From Atopostipes sp964624875 (lineage in GTDB: Bacteria > Bacillota > Bacilli > Lactobacillales > Carnobacteriaceae_A): a DNA stretch of 64,000 nt. A program made the position numbers and the translations under genes. The notes under the pieces were generated by a model. The model saw only the letters and a program-made list of their open reading frames with translations. It did no database searches and was not told where the DNA came from. Each line of letters begins with the position of its first letter. The first letter of the stretch is position 1. Below are positions 1 to 8,900 of this stretch, one piece after another. The DNA lies in NCBI GenBank assembly GCA_964624875.1, contig CAZUZA010000001.1:62001-126000 (forward strand), in the 5' to 3' direction.

Positions 1-984
1 ATCTGCATGCTCACAAGCAAAATCAATATCTTTTTGATCTTTTTCAGTTAATTCTTCAAATTCAAAAAGATTATTTGGAAAATTCAAGCCTTTTTCTGGA
101 TGAACACGTACGCTTGAACCTTTTATTTTCGTCACTTCTAATAGAAATTCGTCGGTTGACGCTTCAATTACTTTTGATTCGATACTACCGTCGTCATAAA
201 GAACTGCCTGGCCTACTTCAATTTGACTATAAATTTCATCAATTTCACAACCGGCTGTAAAGTTCACATCATTTTTAGGCAATCGATCAAAATCACGTGT
301 GATCCGAATCTTATCACCAGGTTTCACTTTCGGTCTTCTTTTATGTGTGTAGACCCATTCTGTACGTATTTTAGGACCTGCAATATCCATTAATATGCGC
401 ACGTCTCGATCTAATTTATCAGACGCCATTCGAATATTTTCAATCATCTGTAGCCATTCTTCGGGTTTATTATGGGCACAGTTAATACGCGCCACGTTCA
501 TTCCTTCAGAGACTAAATCATAAATGAGTTGTGCATCATCAATCGCTTCATTTGGCATTGTAACCATAATACGTGTCGTGCGATTGTCTGGCTTTTTCCC
601 AAATATTTTCTTTGTATTTTTTTGCAGTCTTCTACGCCCAACATCAAAGTCATCTGGTTCGGGATGTTCATGCTCAATCTCTTCATCGATTACATCATGT
701 AAAGTCGCAATGACCGCATCCAAAGTAACGAGTGTTTTAGATTCCAAACGTCCCAGCGAAGATAAGCCCCACGGAATTAAATCGGTTTGTATCTGAGTAA
801 TATCTCGGTTCCTTAACGCTAAATAGTAACTGAGGTTTAACGCGCTTTCTTTAAAGGCATTTCGGTCAATATGGTCTTCCCAAGAAGCATAAATATGTTC
901 ACCTTCATGTTTGATATCATTTCGTAATTGACTCAATTCTTCCATCAATGATTTTGGATCATTAGTATGATACTCTCTCTTCAT
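1..984 (-). CDS. Pyruvate-kinase-like protein, 3' end cut by left window edge
   Basis: The minus-strand frame is open from an ATG at 984 to the window edge (328 codons) and has no stop inside the window. GGAGG lies about 10 bases before the ATG. The first ~140 residues are a helical extension rich in Leu, Arg and Asp, absent from ordinary bacterial pyruvate kinase. After it come barrel motifs: GMNVARINCAHN near residue 160 and LMDIAGPKIRT near residue 196, followed by a beta-rich B-domain-like part. Classical enzymes have SHG where this one has AHN. The extension resembles the long pyruvate-kinase-like proteins of cyanobacteria and some Bacillota. Activity as a true pyruvate kinase is not certain. 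The catalytic C-terminal half is outside the window. Confidence 0.7.
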   Translation of the reverse strand, partial: MKREYHTNDPKSLMEELSQLRNDIKHEGEHIYASWEDHIDRNAFKESALNLSYYLALRNRDITQIQTDLIPWGLSSLGRLESKTLVTLDAVIATLHDVIDEEIEHEHPEPDDFDVGRRRLQKNTKKIFGKKPDNRTTRIMVTMPNEAIDDAQLIYDLVSEGMNVARINCAHNKPEEWLQMIENIRMASDKLDRDVRILMDIAGPKIRTEWVYTHKRRPKVKPGDKIRITRDFDRLPKNDVNFTAGCEIDEIYSQIEVGQAVLYDDGSIESKVIEASTDEFLLEVTKIKGSSVRVHPEKGLNFPNNLFEFEELTEKDQKDIDFACEHAD

Positions 985-1084
985 ATGAATCTTGCCTCCC
1001 ATATTTTTTTCTGTGTATATCATTAACCTAAGTATACTAGACTCCCAATCGTATTGATAACAAGACGCAGGCGCTTATCCGTTT

Positions 1085-1143
1085 TTAATTTCTAAAAAAC
1101 AAAAAGCCCACATATCATCAATGAAGTTGACAATAAGTAGGCT
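1085..1143 (-). terminator. Rho-independent terminator after the 162-aa unknown gene
   Basis: Read on the minus strand, AGCCTAC (1143-1137) pairs with GTGGGCT (1111-1105), with one G-T wobble. The loop is about 25 bases and a T-rich run follows. It lies directly after the stop at 1155. Confidence 0.65.
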
Positions 1144-1154
1144 CTAAATTTTTA

Positions 1155-1643
1155 TTAGTCTAGACGAGTTGATAAATCAAGTCCGTCAATTGCATTTAGT
1201 TCATTCATTAATAAACGTAAAATGTTTCCACCGTGGATAAATACGTTTACTGCCGGAATTGGATCTGGTCCTAAAATACCTAAATGACGCATCAATAATT
1301 CACCATCTGGGTTTACAACAAAGTGGTAGTAGCCAGATTTCATAGAGTTTACTTCATTTAACTTCTCTAAAATTCTTGGTAGTGCATTACGATCCGTTAC
1401 TAACCCAATTCGGTTATAACTAATTTGATAGTTTACGTACTCTAGGCTATCTGTATCATGGATAACAACAGCACATGGTACAACTTTTTCTTGTGTTACC
1501 TGTAATGCTGTTTGTAAAACGAGTTGTTTTTGAATAACATCGTCACCGTTTGGATTCTTTGATTTTGATTCAATCACTTTCCCGTTAAACTTTACTTTTT
1601 TTCGTTCTGCTTCTTGTAGAAACTTGTCTGATAATTGACTCAT
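1155..1643 (-). CDS. Conserved hypothetical protein, 162 aa
   Basis: I do not recognise this family. The start MSQLSDKF at 1643 is chosen because GGAGGG lies just before it; an in-frame start at 1688 has no such site. The protein is mixed alpha/beta, with a Lys- and Gln-rich N-terminus (residues 1-45), no signal peptide and no membrane segment. A Gly-Pro-rich stretch (LGILGPDPIPAVN) is followed by a C-terminal helix. The size and alternating strand pattern would fit a small YbjN/secretion-chaperone-like fold, but that is only a guess. The gene stands alone between its own terminator and that of rplS, so context gives no functional hint. Confidence 0.75.
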   Translation of the reverse strand: MSQLSDKFLQEAERKKVKFNGKVIESKSKNPNGDDVIQKQLVLQTALQVTQEKVVPCAVVIHDTDSLEYVNYQISYNRIGLVTDRNALPRILEKLNEVNSMKSGYYHFVVNPDGELLMRHLGILGPDPIPAVNVFIHGGNILRLLMNELNAIDGLDLSTRLD

Positions 1644-1753
1644 TATAACCCTCCAATAATATAGTGACTTAAGTATAACAAAATACATGGAGAAATGAAA
1701 AACAAATTAAAAAAACTTTATATTCAGAAGCTTTCTTTCATTTTAGACAAAGT

Positions 1754-1782
1754 AAAAACCCTTGTTTTTCAACAAGGGTTTT
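1754..1782 (-). terminator. Rho-independent terminator of rplS
   Basis: AAACCCTTGT and ACAAGGGTTT form a perfect 10-bp stem around a short A-rich loop. On the minus strand the 3' arm runs into T residues. It starts 16 bases after the rplS stop. Confidence 0.85.
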
Positions 1783-1797
1783 AAAAGTTGTCTTAAA

Positions 1798-2148
1798 TTA
1801 TCTGTTGAAACGCTCTGCAATTCTTGCAGCACGTCCATGACGACTACGTAAGTAGTATAATTTAGCACGACGAACTCTACCGCGACGTGTTACTTCAATT
1901 TGCGCTACACGTGGTGAGTGTACTGGGAAAGTACGTTCAACACCTACGCCACTTGAAAGTTTACGTACTGTATAAGATTCGCTAACTCCAGCTCCACGAC
2001 GTTTGATAACAACGCCTTCGAAAATCTGGATACGTTCACGATCTCCTTCAACGATACGAGCATGTACACGTACTGTATCTCCTGTTCTAAAGTCAGGAAT
2101 ATCATTACGCAAATGTGCTTTTGTAATTTCTTCAATTAATGGATTCAT
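1798..2148 (-). CDS. rplS: 50S ribosomal protein L19
   Basis: L19 sits at the interface of the 30S and 50S subunits and contributes to a bridge between them. The protein starts MNPLIEEITKAHLRNDIP at 2148 and has 116 residues, the usual size. Family signatures are FRTGDTVRVHARIVEGDRER, the segment IQIFEGVVI and the Arg-rich end GRAARIAERF. A GGAGAAG site precedes the ATG; an in-frame TTG at 2172 would add eight residues atypical for L19. In many Bacillota rplS follows trmD; here it is monocistronic, with its own promoter, structured leader and terminator. Confidence 0.97.
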   Translation of the reverse strand: MNPLIEEITKAHLRNDIPDFRTGDTVRVHARIVEGDRERIQIFEGVVIKRRGAGVSESYTVRKLSSGVGVERTFPVHSPRVAQIEVTRRGRVRRAKLYYLRSRHGRAARIAERFNR

Positions 2149-2169
2149 ATATTCTTCTCCTCTCACGTA

Positions 2170-2229
2170 CAATATTCTTGGGTGCTTAGGTCCTAGCGGA
2201 ATATTGCATGATTAAGTGGAAAGCCCACT
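2170..2229 (-). promoter_or_regulatory. Probable L19 ribosomal-protein leader
   Basis: The transcript between the promoter and rplS can form two hairpins: AGTGG/CCACT with a 5-base loop (about 2211-2229), then CAATATTC/GAATATTG (2206-2170) around a conserved-looking CTAGGACCTAAGCACC loop. Bacillota rplS genes are known to carry an autoregulatory L19 leader RNA, and position and architecture fit. I have not run a covariance model, so the family assignment is inference. Confidence 0.55.
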
Positions 2230-2238
2230 CAGCTATTA

Positions 2239-2267
2239 ATATTAGCATATTGAAATATTCATGTAAA
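2239..2267 (-). promoter_or_regulatory. Sigma-A promoter of rplS
   Basis: The minus strand reads TTTACA, 17 bases, TAATAT. It lies just upstream of the two leader hairpins and about 90 bases before the rplS start. Confidence 0.7.
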
Positions 2268-2321
2268 GTCTTTAATGGTTATTTATAAATTTTTTCGCTA
2301 TTTTTTTACATTCAGCTTGAA

Positions 2322-3245
2322 TTACTTGTCGGAACGCAAACCTTCTAGTGTTTCTTCATATAAATCTGGTAACTCTGCTTGAAATTTCATCACTTCACCC
2401 GTACGTGGATGAACAAGTTCTAAAGCACGAGCATGTAAAAATTGCCCTTTACCTTCTAGCGTCTTTTTCGGACCATATGTTTCATCTCCAGCAACGGGGA
2501 AATCAATGTAATTCATATGCACACGAATTTGGTGTGTACGTCCTGTCTCTAAAGAGACTTCCACAAAAGTATATTTATTGAAATGCTCTAGGACTTTAAA
2601 ATGTGTTATCGCATCTTTTCCAGCATTTGTAACAATAAATCTTTGACGATTTTTCGGGTCACGTCCAATTGGCGCATCGATCGTTCCATGCTCATGTGGT
2701 ATCGAACCATGTACAATCGTCCAATACGTACGTTTCATCGAACGATCTTGTAATTGCTCAGAAAGATGGACATGCGCCTCATCATTTTTAGCAATAACTA
2801 AAGCACCAGAAGTGTCTTTATCTAATCGGTGCACAATACCTGGACGGATTTCACCATTAATCCCTGAAAGGTCTTCAATATGGTATAGCAACGCATTCAC
2901 TAACGTACCATTCGGGTTCCCTGCTCCTGGATGAACGACCATACCTTGCGCTTTATTGACAATCGCAATATCTTGGTCTTCATATATAATCTCAATTGGT
3001 AAATCTTCCGCTACAATATCAACTGGCTCCGGCTCAGGAATCGTTATCGTAATTTCATCTGCTTTTTCTATTTTATAATTCGCTTTAATCACTTCATCAT
3101 TCACTAGCACATGACCATCAGCAATTAATTGTTGAATCTTAGAACGCGAAACGCCTTCGATTTGTTCCGTTAAATACTTATCAATACGGCCTTCTTTTTT
3201 CTCTGCAACAAAATTAAATTCATCTAAAATATTTTCTTCTGACAT
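2322..3245 (-). CDS. rluD: 23S rRNA pseudouridine synthase, RluD/YlyB type
   Basis: This enzyme isomerises specific uridines of 23S rRNA to pseudouridine. An N-terminal S4 RNA-binding domain (about residues 15-80, with SRSKIQQLIADGHVLVN) precedes the catalytic domain. The catalytic motif HRLDKDTSG carries the active-site Asp, and TGRTHQIRVH and the C-terminal FLHARAL segment are typical. I place the start at the ATG at 3245 because AGGTGA lies five bases before it. A GTG nine bases upstream overlaps that ribosome-binding site. The gene follows lspA by 18 bases, the usual Bacillota pairing, so the two are probably cotranscribed. Confidence 0.93.
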   Translation of the reverse strand: MSEENILDEFNFVAEKKEGRIDKYLTEQIEGVSRSKIQQLIADGHVLVNDEVIKANYKIEKADEITITIPEPEPVDIVAEDLPIEIIYEDQDIAIVNKAQGMVVHPGAGNPNGTLVNALLYHIEDLSGINGEIRPGIVHRLDKDTSGALVIAKNDEAHVHLSEQLQDRSMKRTYWTIVHGSIPHEHGTIDAPIGRDPKNRQRFIVTNAGKDAITHFKVLEHFNKYTFVEVSLETGRTHQIRVHMNYIDFPVAGDETYGPKKTLEGKGQFLHARALELVHPRTGEVMKFQAELPDLYEETLEGLRSDK

Positions 3246-3263
3246 TTCATTCACCTAATCATT

Positions 3264-3731
3264 TTATATTTGTTTGTTTTTTCTTTCATCGTAAAATGTA
3301 TAAATTATTAATAAGATCACGCCAACGGTCAAGTATGAATCAGCTACGTTAAAAATAGCAAAATCAATAAATTCTAGCTTGATCATGTCGATCACATACT
3401 TGAATACTATGCGATCAATGAAATTCCCTAAAGCGCCAGCTAAGACTAAAGATAGAATAAAGCCCAGCCCTTTGTTTTCTTTCGCTTCCGTATACATATA
3501 GTAGAGTAAAAAAGCGACAACGATTACTGTAATAATATAGAAAAACCACATCTGTCCCTCTAAAATACTAAAAGCTGCCCCAGTGTTTCGAATATATGTA
3601 AGCGAAACAATATTGGGAATAAATTCAACGACTTCACCTAAGCTAATATTTTGGACCGTGAAGTATTTGGTCATTTGGTCTATGATTACAAGTAAAATCG
3701 TTAATACTAAATAAGATGCCACTAAAAACAC
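3264..3731 (-). CDS. lspA: Lipoprotein signal peptidase II
   Basis: LspA cleaves the signal peptide of prolipoproteins in the membrane after lipid modification of the lipobox Cys. The 155-aa protein has four hydrophobic segments (about 5-25, 60-80, 88-108, 128-148). The two catalytic aspartates lie in GNFIDR and FNVADS, and YIRNTGAAFS is the conserved extracytoplasmic stretch. The start is a GTG with AGAAAAGA upstream. It is the first gene of an lspA-rluD pair. A plausible substrate, the lipoprotein at 3917, is encoded divergently next to it. Confidence 0.95.
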   Translation of the reverse strand: MFLVASYLVLTILLVIIDQMTKYFTVQNISLGEVVEFIPNIVSLTYIRNTGAAFSILEGQMWFFYIITVIVVAFLLYYMYTEAKENKGLGFILSLVLAGALGNFIDRIVFKYVIDMIKLEFIDFAIFNVADSYLTVGVILLIIYTFYDERKNKQI

Positions 3732-3916
3732 TCTTTTCTATTTATAATTTCCACAAGTCATATATTAACACAAAAACAGGTGTTTGATTAGCATTTGCTT
3801 GCAAAAATAGCATTCGGTAACCAAAAATGAATAAGGATATACTTATGTTATTCTCCTTTGTTCATGTATAATAAATAAATGTAATTTGAAAAAATATTTG
3901 CTTAAGGAAGGTAATC

Positions 3917-5839
3917 ATGTCAAAAAAACTAAAAATGGTTCTAGGCTTTACTTCTACTAGCTTGTTATTAGCTGCTTGTAGTGGAATGACGCCAGAAGAT
4001 ATTAAAGAGTCAACAGATGAATTAGAAGTAAGCTTTAATGAAATAATTAATAAACATAAACAATTAGTCGAAATCGAAGAAAATATGGATGATCACTTTG
4101 AAGAAGTACTTGCTGAAGATGAAAGTTTAGCAACGATTCAAGATGAATCTGCAGATGTTATCCAAAATATTACTGAACGTGAAACACTAGTTGAAGAGTT
4201 CTCTAGTCAAGTTGAGAACATTAAAGAGCACGCAGAGACAATTGGTGCATATGAAGGTGAAGATTTCTCTGAAGAAGACATGCAAAAAATCTCATCGGAC
4301 TTTGCTGCCTTTTCAACAGAAGTTCAGGTATTTATTGAAAATTACCAAGAGAGTTTAAACACACAAAAAGACTACTTAAATCAGATTGCTGCGGAAGAAT
4401 CCGATTATGAAGACTTTTCTGCCGGTATTCAAACAGTAAACGAAGATTATCGTGCACTTCAAGAAACAACTGTTACATTTGATGAACAATTAGCTGCTTT
4501 CGAAGCACAATTATCTTCACTACAAGCAGACATCGATGAAAAAATTGTTGTTGATGATGAAGTTGCTGAGACCGAAGAAGACGCAACTGATGAAAATGAA
4601 GATGCTGAGACTGAAGAAGACGCAACCGAAGCAGACGACGTAACTGACGAAAATGCTGAAGATGCAGATGGTGAAGAAGGTACAGAAGAACCTGAAGTCA
4701 CAGAAGAAACAACACTGGCATTCTTAACAGTGAATAACAATTCATTATTACGCATTCCAAACAAGTTCCCACAAAAATTCGTTTACGATAGTGGTGTGAA
4801 TATCGAATACCCTGCTGATGGCGTTAAAGGTATCTATGTAACAGCCCACTCAGCTAGTGGAGATCGAATGGATTATCTAACGAACTTAATTAATACAACT
4901 GATTTAAATGCAATGGTTATCGATGTTAAAGATGACTACGGAAACGTAACATTGGATTTAGGTAGTGACAATGAATTAGTCAACGAAATGACTGTTCCTA
5001 TGATTGACGCAGAACAATTAATGTCACACTTAGAAGAAAATGACATCTACCCTATTGCTCGTATTGTTGTATTTAAAGATACTTATTTAGCACAAGCAAA
5101 ACCTGAGTGGTCATTCACAACTGGCAATGGTCAAGTTTGGTCCAATGGTGGTGGCGAAAGTTTTGTGAATCCATATCTAAAAGAGATTTGGGATTATAAC
5201 GTAGAAATAGCGATTCAAGCAGCTAAATTAGGTTTCAAAGATATTCAGTTTGATTATGTTCGATTCCCTGAAGGGTTCGAAACAAGAGATCGTGATTTAA
5301 ACTATAGCCATGGTCATTACGGAGACGACAACGTTGATGTTATCAATATGGAACATCGTAACCAAGCTGTTACTGACTTCGTAGCTTATGCTCGTGAGCA
5401 ATTACAACCATATGGTGCAGATTTATCGGTAGATATCTTTGGTTATGCAGCTGTCGTTCGTGAAACACCAGGTATCGGTCAAAGTTTCCCTGGTATCTCT
5501 CGTGAAGTAGATGTTATTTCAAGCATGATTTATCCAAGTCACTGGGGCATCGGAAACTTAGGTGTAGACATCCCTGACTTAGATCCATATAACATTGTTG
5601 CAAACTACTCAGTTATTGAAAACGAAATTATGGATGAATTAGGTGAAGAAGCACCCATCTCACGTCCATGGATTCAAGACTTCACAGCTTCTTATTTAGG
5701 TGCTGGTTACTATAAGACTTATGGCGCGCAAGAAGTTACAGAGCAAGTAAGAGCATTACATGATAATGGCATTAACGAATTCTTATTATGGAACGCTGGA
5801 AATACGTATTCTGAAGGTGCAACATATAGCTTTGAATAA
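3917..5839 (+). CDS. Lipoprotein: YkyA-like helical domain fused to a glycoside-hydrolase-like domain
   Basis: The protein has 640 aa. A lipoprotein signal peptide ends in the lipobox LLLAACSG (Cys about residue 21), so it should be anchored on the outer membrane face. Residues ~25-210 are a long coiled-coil-rich region resembling YkyA, a putative cell-wall-binding lipoprotein family. Residues ~215-268 are a very acidic linker with the repeat AETEEDAT. From ~300 to the end is a TIM-barrel-like domain of the DUF4015/PF13200 type: KGIYVTAHSASGDRMDYL, MVIDVKDDYGNVTLD, IQFDYVRFPEG and DIFGYA. Its substrate is unknown; a cell-wall polysaccharide is a reasonable inference. AAGGAAGG precedes the ATG. 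I know the two domains as separate proteins, so the fusion is notable. Confidence 0.82.
   Translation: MSKKLKMVLGFTSTSLLLAACSGMTPEDIKESTDELEVSFNEIINKHKQLVEIEENMDDHFEEVLAEDESLATIQDESADVIQNITERETLVEEFSSQVENIKEHAETIGAYEGEDFSEEDMQKISSDFAAFSTEVQVFIENYQESLNTQKDYLNQIAAEESDYEDFSAGIQTVNEDYRALQETTVTFDEQLAAFEAQLSSLQADIDEKIVVDDEVAETEEDATDENEDAETEEDATEADDVTDENAEDADGEEGTEEPEVTEETTLAFLTVNNNSLLRIPNKFPQKFVYDSGVNIEYPADGVKGIYVTAHSASGDRMDYLTNLINTTDLNAMVIDVKDDYGNVTLDLGSDNELVNEMTVPMIDAEQLMSHLEENDIYPIARIVVFKDTYLAQAKPEWSFTTGNGQVWSNGGGESFVNPYLKEIWDYNVEIAIQAAKLGFKDIQFDYVRFPEGFETRDRDLNYSHGHYGDDNVDVINMEHRNQAVTDFVAYAREQLQPYGADLSVDIFGYAAVVRETPGIGQSFPGISREVDVISSMIYPSHWGIGNLGVDIPDLDPYNIVANYSVIENEIMDELGEEAPISRPWIQDFTASYLGAGYYKTYGAQEVTEQVRALHDNGINEFLLWNAGNTYSEGATYSFE
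4561..4650 (+). repeat. Imperfect tandem repeat encoding the acidic linker
   Basis: Two near-identical stretches beginning GCTGAGAC(C/T)GAAGAAGACGCAAC encode AETEEDAT twice, about 14 codons apart, inside the Asp/Glu-rich linker of the lipoprotein. Such repeats may change length by slippage. Confidence 0.6.
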
Positions 5840-5858
5840 ATAAATAATCAAAAAATTA

Positions 5859-5903
5859 AAAACGATGAACACGCTATAATTTGAGCGCGTTCATCGTTTT
5901 TTT
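5859..5903. terminator. Bidirectional terminator between the lipoprotein gene and addA
   Basis: AAACGATGAAC and GTTCATCGTTT pair, with an inner CGCT/AGCG extension, and a run of seven T follows on the plus strand. The A-rich left flank makes it usable for addA on the minus strand too. Confidence 0.88.
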
Positions 5904-5914
5904 GTTCTCTATTA

Positions 5915-8900
5915 TTAAATTACAGGAATTGTTTGTGCTAAATCTAAAGAGATTATATGAACTGCTACAACTGGACGTTTTTTAATGGTTTCAAGAGCTT
6001 GTTTATACAACATCAGTTGCCCTTTGTACCGTTTAATTAATTCATCTGCTGCACGTTCCCCTAAATGACTAACGTGGTCCGTTTTATAATCAAATAAAAC
6101 AAAACCAGCTTCTGTTTCATAAAAGCCATCAATGATACCGTGAATTAAAACAGAATCATCTACTTCTTCCATCCCGGTAAAAATGTCTGAAGCCTTCATC
6201 ATTAACGAGAATAAAACTTCCTTTTCGACCTTCTTATGATTCGCAATAATTTCTCGACCAAAGGGTGTTTCAAAATACGCTAGGATATTAGCTGTATTCA
6301 TCTCAGAGACAACATTTTCTTCAAGCATCCCTTTTGCCACAATTTCTTCAACTTTAAGCGCAAGACTTTCAGTTGTTGGTGCACTCGATAAATCGAGTGA
6401 TTGCAATAAGTAGTGCGTTGCTTGTCCAATTTCTGTTGCAGTAGGTGCAGTGACTTCTTCTAAGAACTTAGGTCGTTTTAAGAAGTCTTCTGTGTATCTA
6501 TTCTCACGACTCTGTACTCCCCATTCAATTTTAGCTAGTTGCCCATCATTTGGTTCTTCAAAAAGTTGCTTAACTTCCGAAACGGATTGATAGTTCGTTG
6601 TTTGTGTCGACAATTGATAAGGATAATTATACTGTGCTAAATCTACCGTATACTTCACAGCATCTTTTATAGCTTTATCTGCTGTCACTTTGAGCTGTTT
6701 ATTTTTTAAGCTTTCTAACCAAAGTGAGGTTTCTTGATCTTCGACCGTAATAAGCTCCTTGTTAATTTGTTCAGCTGTATAGAAACGCAGTGTGAATTCC
6801 ACCGGATCTTTTTTGATTGTTGTATTTTCCTGTACAGAATATACTTGGTTATCCAAGATTTGATGTCGCGCAACAGCTGTACCAATCCAATCCATATAGT
6901 TATTCAAAGATAATCGTAATTGCCCAGGCAGGATCATGTCACTTTGACCGTTCCCTTTGTCCCAACTCTCATAAGCTTTTTCTTCCGAACGTTTGGTCCC
7001 CACCAGAAACAATTTTTGTTCGGCTCGGGTTAAAGCAACATACAACACACGCATTTCTTCAGCATATGCATGTTTCTTTTTTAAGTTTTTAATTGCTGTA
7101 TCAACAAGCGTGGATGTTTTAATACGTGTCTCTGGATTTTTATATTGGAGCCCAATACCAAGTTCACGATCAAAAACATATTCACCAGTCCAATCCGCAT
7201 CATTAAACTTTTTTGACATGTCCATTATAAACACAAGGGGAAACTCTAAGCCTTTACTTGCATGAATTGTCATCACTCGAACTGCATTTTGTTCTGAAAT
7301 AATGGACGTTGGTTCCGCTAAGTCCTTATCGCGTTCTTGCATTTTATTAATAAAACGAATAAAACGATATAAGCCTTTAAAAGATGTTTTCTCATAAGAG
7401 GCGGCTCGTTGATAAAGAGCTTCTAAGTTCGCTTTTCGCTGTCGCCCACCACTCATGCCTCCGACATAATGAATATAGCCTGTCTCTTGATATAAGAGGC
7501 GTAGAAGCTCGACTACTGAATGACGACGTGCATACTCACGCCATTTGTTTAATTGCTTTACAAATGCTTGAACTTTTACTTGAACAGTAACATTTCTTCC
7601 GTCTTCAAAATCAGCTTCTGCATAATTTAAGAGAGCATCATAGAAATCAGCTTGTTTATCTTGTAAACGAATATAAGTTAGTTCCACCTCATTTAGACCA
7701 ACTATAGGTGATCTTAATGTTGCAACTAAAGGAATATCTTGTCGTGGATTATCAATCACTTGTAAAAGCGACATTATGATGGTTACTTCAGTTGTTTGGA
7801 AAAAGTTTTGTGTTTCATTCACAGCAGTCGGTATATTAACTTCTTGAAATATTTCTTGAATCCTCAGGTTGTTGCTCTTCGTTGGTGTTAATAGGACAAT
7901 GTCACGGTATTCAAGAGGTCTCATTATATCTTTCTTTTTATCATAAACTTCAAAATTATTATCCATTAATTCTTTGATTCGAGCAGCAACCATAGAGATT
8001 TCAGCAGTACTTTTATCTTTAATCAATGAATTGTTTGCCTCAGATTCTTCGATCACAAAATCTTCTTCCGAATCTTTTTCATAAAGTAAAAGTTCCGTTG
8101 CATACTGTGAGTCGTCTTCAAAATTCTTATTTCCAAAGACAAGTTCTGCATTTTTATCATAAGATAGATTGCCGACTTCCTCGTCCATTAATTGTTTAAA
8201 AATAAAGTTGGTAAAGGATAAGACACTTTCACGAGAGCGAAAATTTTCGGCTAAAATAATACGATTACCAGCGCTGCCCTCTTGGTACGCACTGTACTTC
8301 GATAAAAATAAACTTGGATCAGCTAGTCGGAAACCATAAATAGATTGCTTCACATCGCCTACCATAAAGTAATTGCCTTCTGCTGCATCTGCTCGTGTTA
8401 GACGAAGTAAGATCGCTTCTTGCAATGCGTTTATATCTTGGTATTCATCTACAAGAACTTCGCTAAACTTATTTCGGTAATATTGTGAAGCTTCAGAAAC
8501 CCCTTCACTACTATCCCCTTTTAAAATTTGTAGCGTTAAATGTTCTAAGTCATTAAAGTCAATTAGTTTTCTTTCAGCTTTAAAATCTTGGTAAGCATTA
8601 GAGAATAATTGTGTCATTTCAGCTAGAACTTCTACATACTCACTTGTTTTTTGGATAATTTCCACTTGTTCAGCAGGTGAATAAACAAACGTTTTTTCAA
8701 AGTTTTGGTAGCCCGATTTGGCTTGATCACGTAATATCTTTATTTCATCGTTATAAACTTCTAGAACGTCTTCTGGTGTTGTTTTCTTTGCTGGTCCACG
8801 AAGAACCCCAAAGTCAAATTTTCCTTCCATATAGCTATGAAATTCATCTAAACGATCGTCCATCACAAGTTGATGGACCATTTCATAATGGCTTTTATCT

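Noticed and set aside
1944..2135. 63-codon minus-strand frame inside rplS
   Set aside because: Overlaps rplS in another frame and has no family features.
4459..4764. 101-codon Ser-rich minus-strand frame
   Set aside because: Reverse reading of the acidic linker of the lipoprotein; composition artefact.
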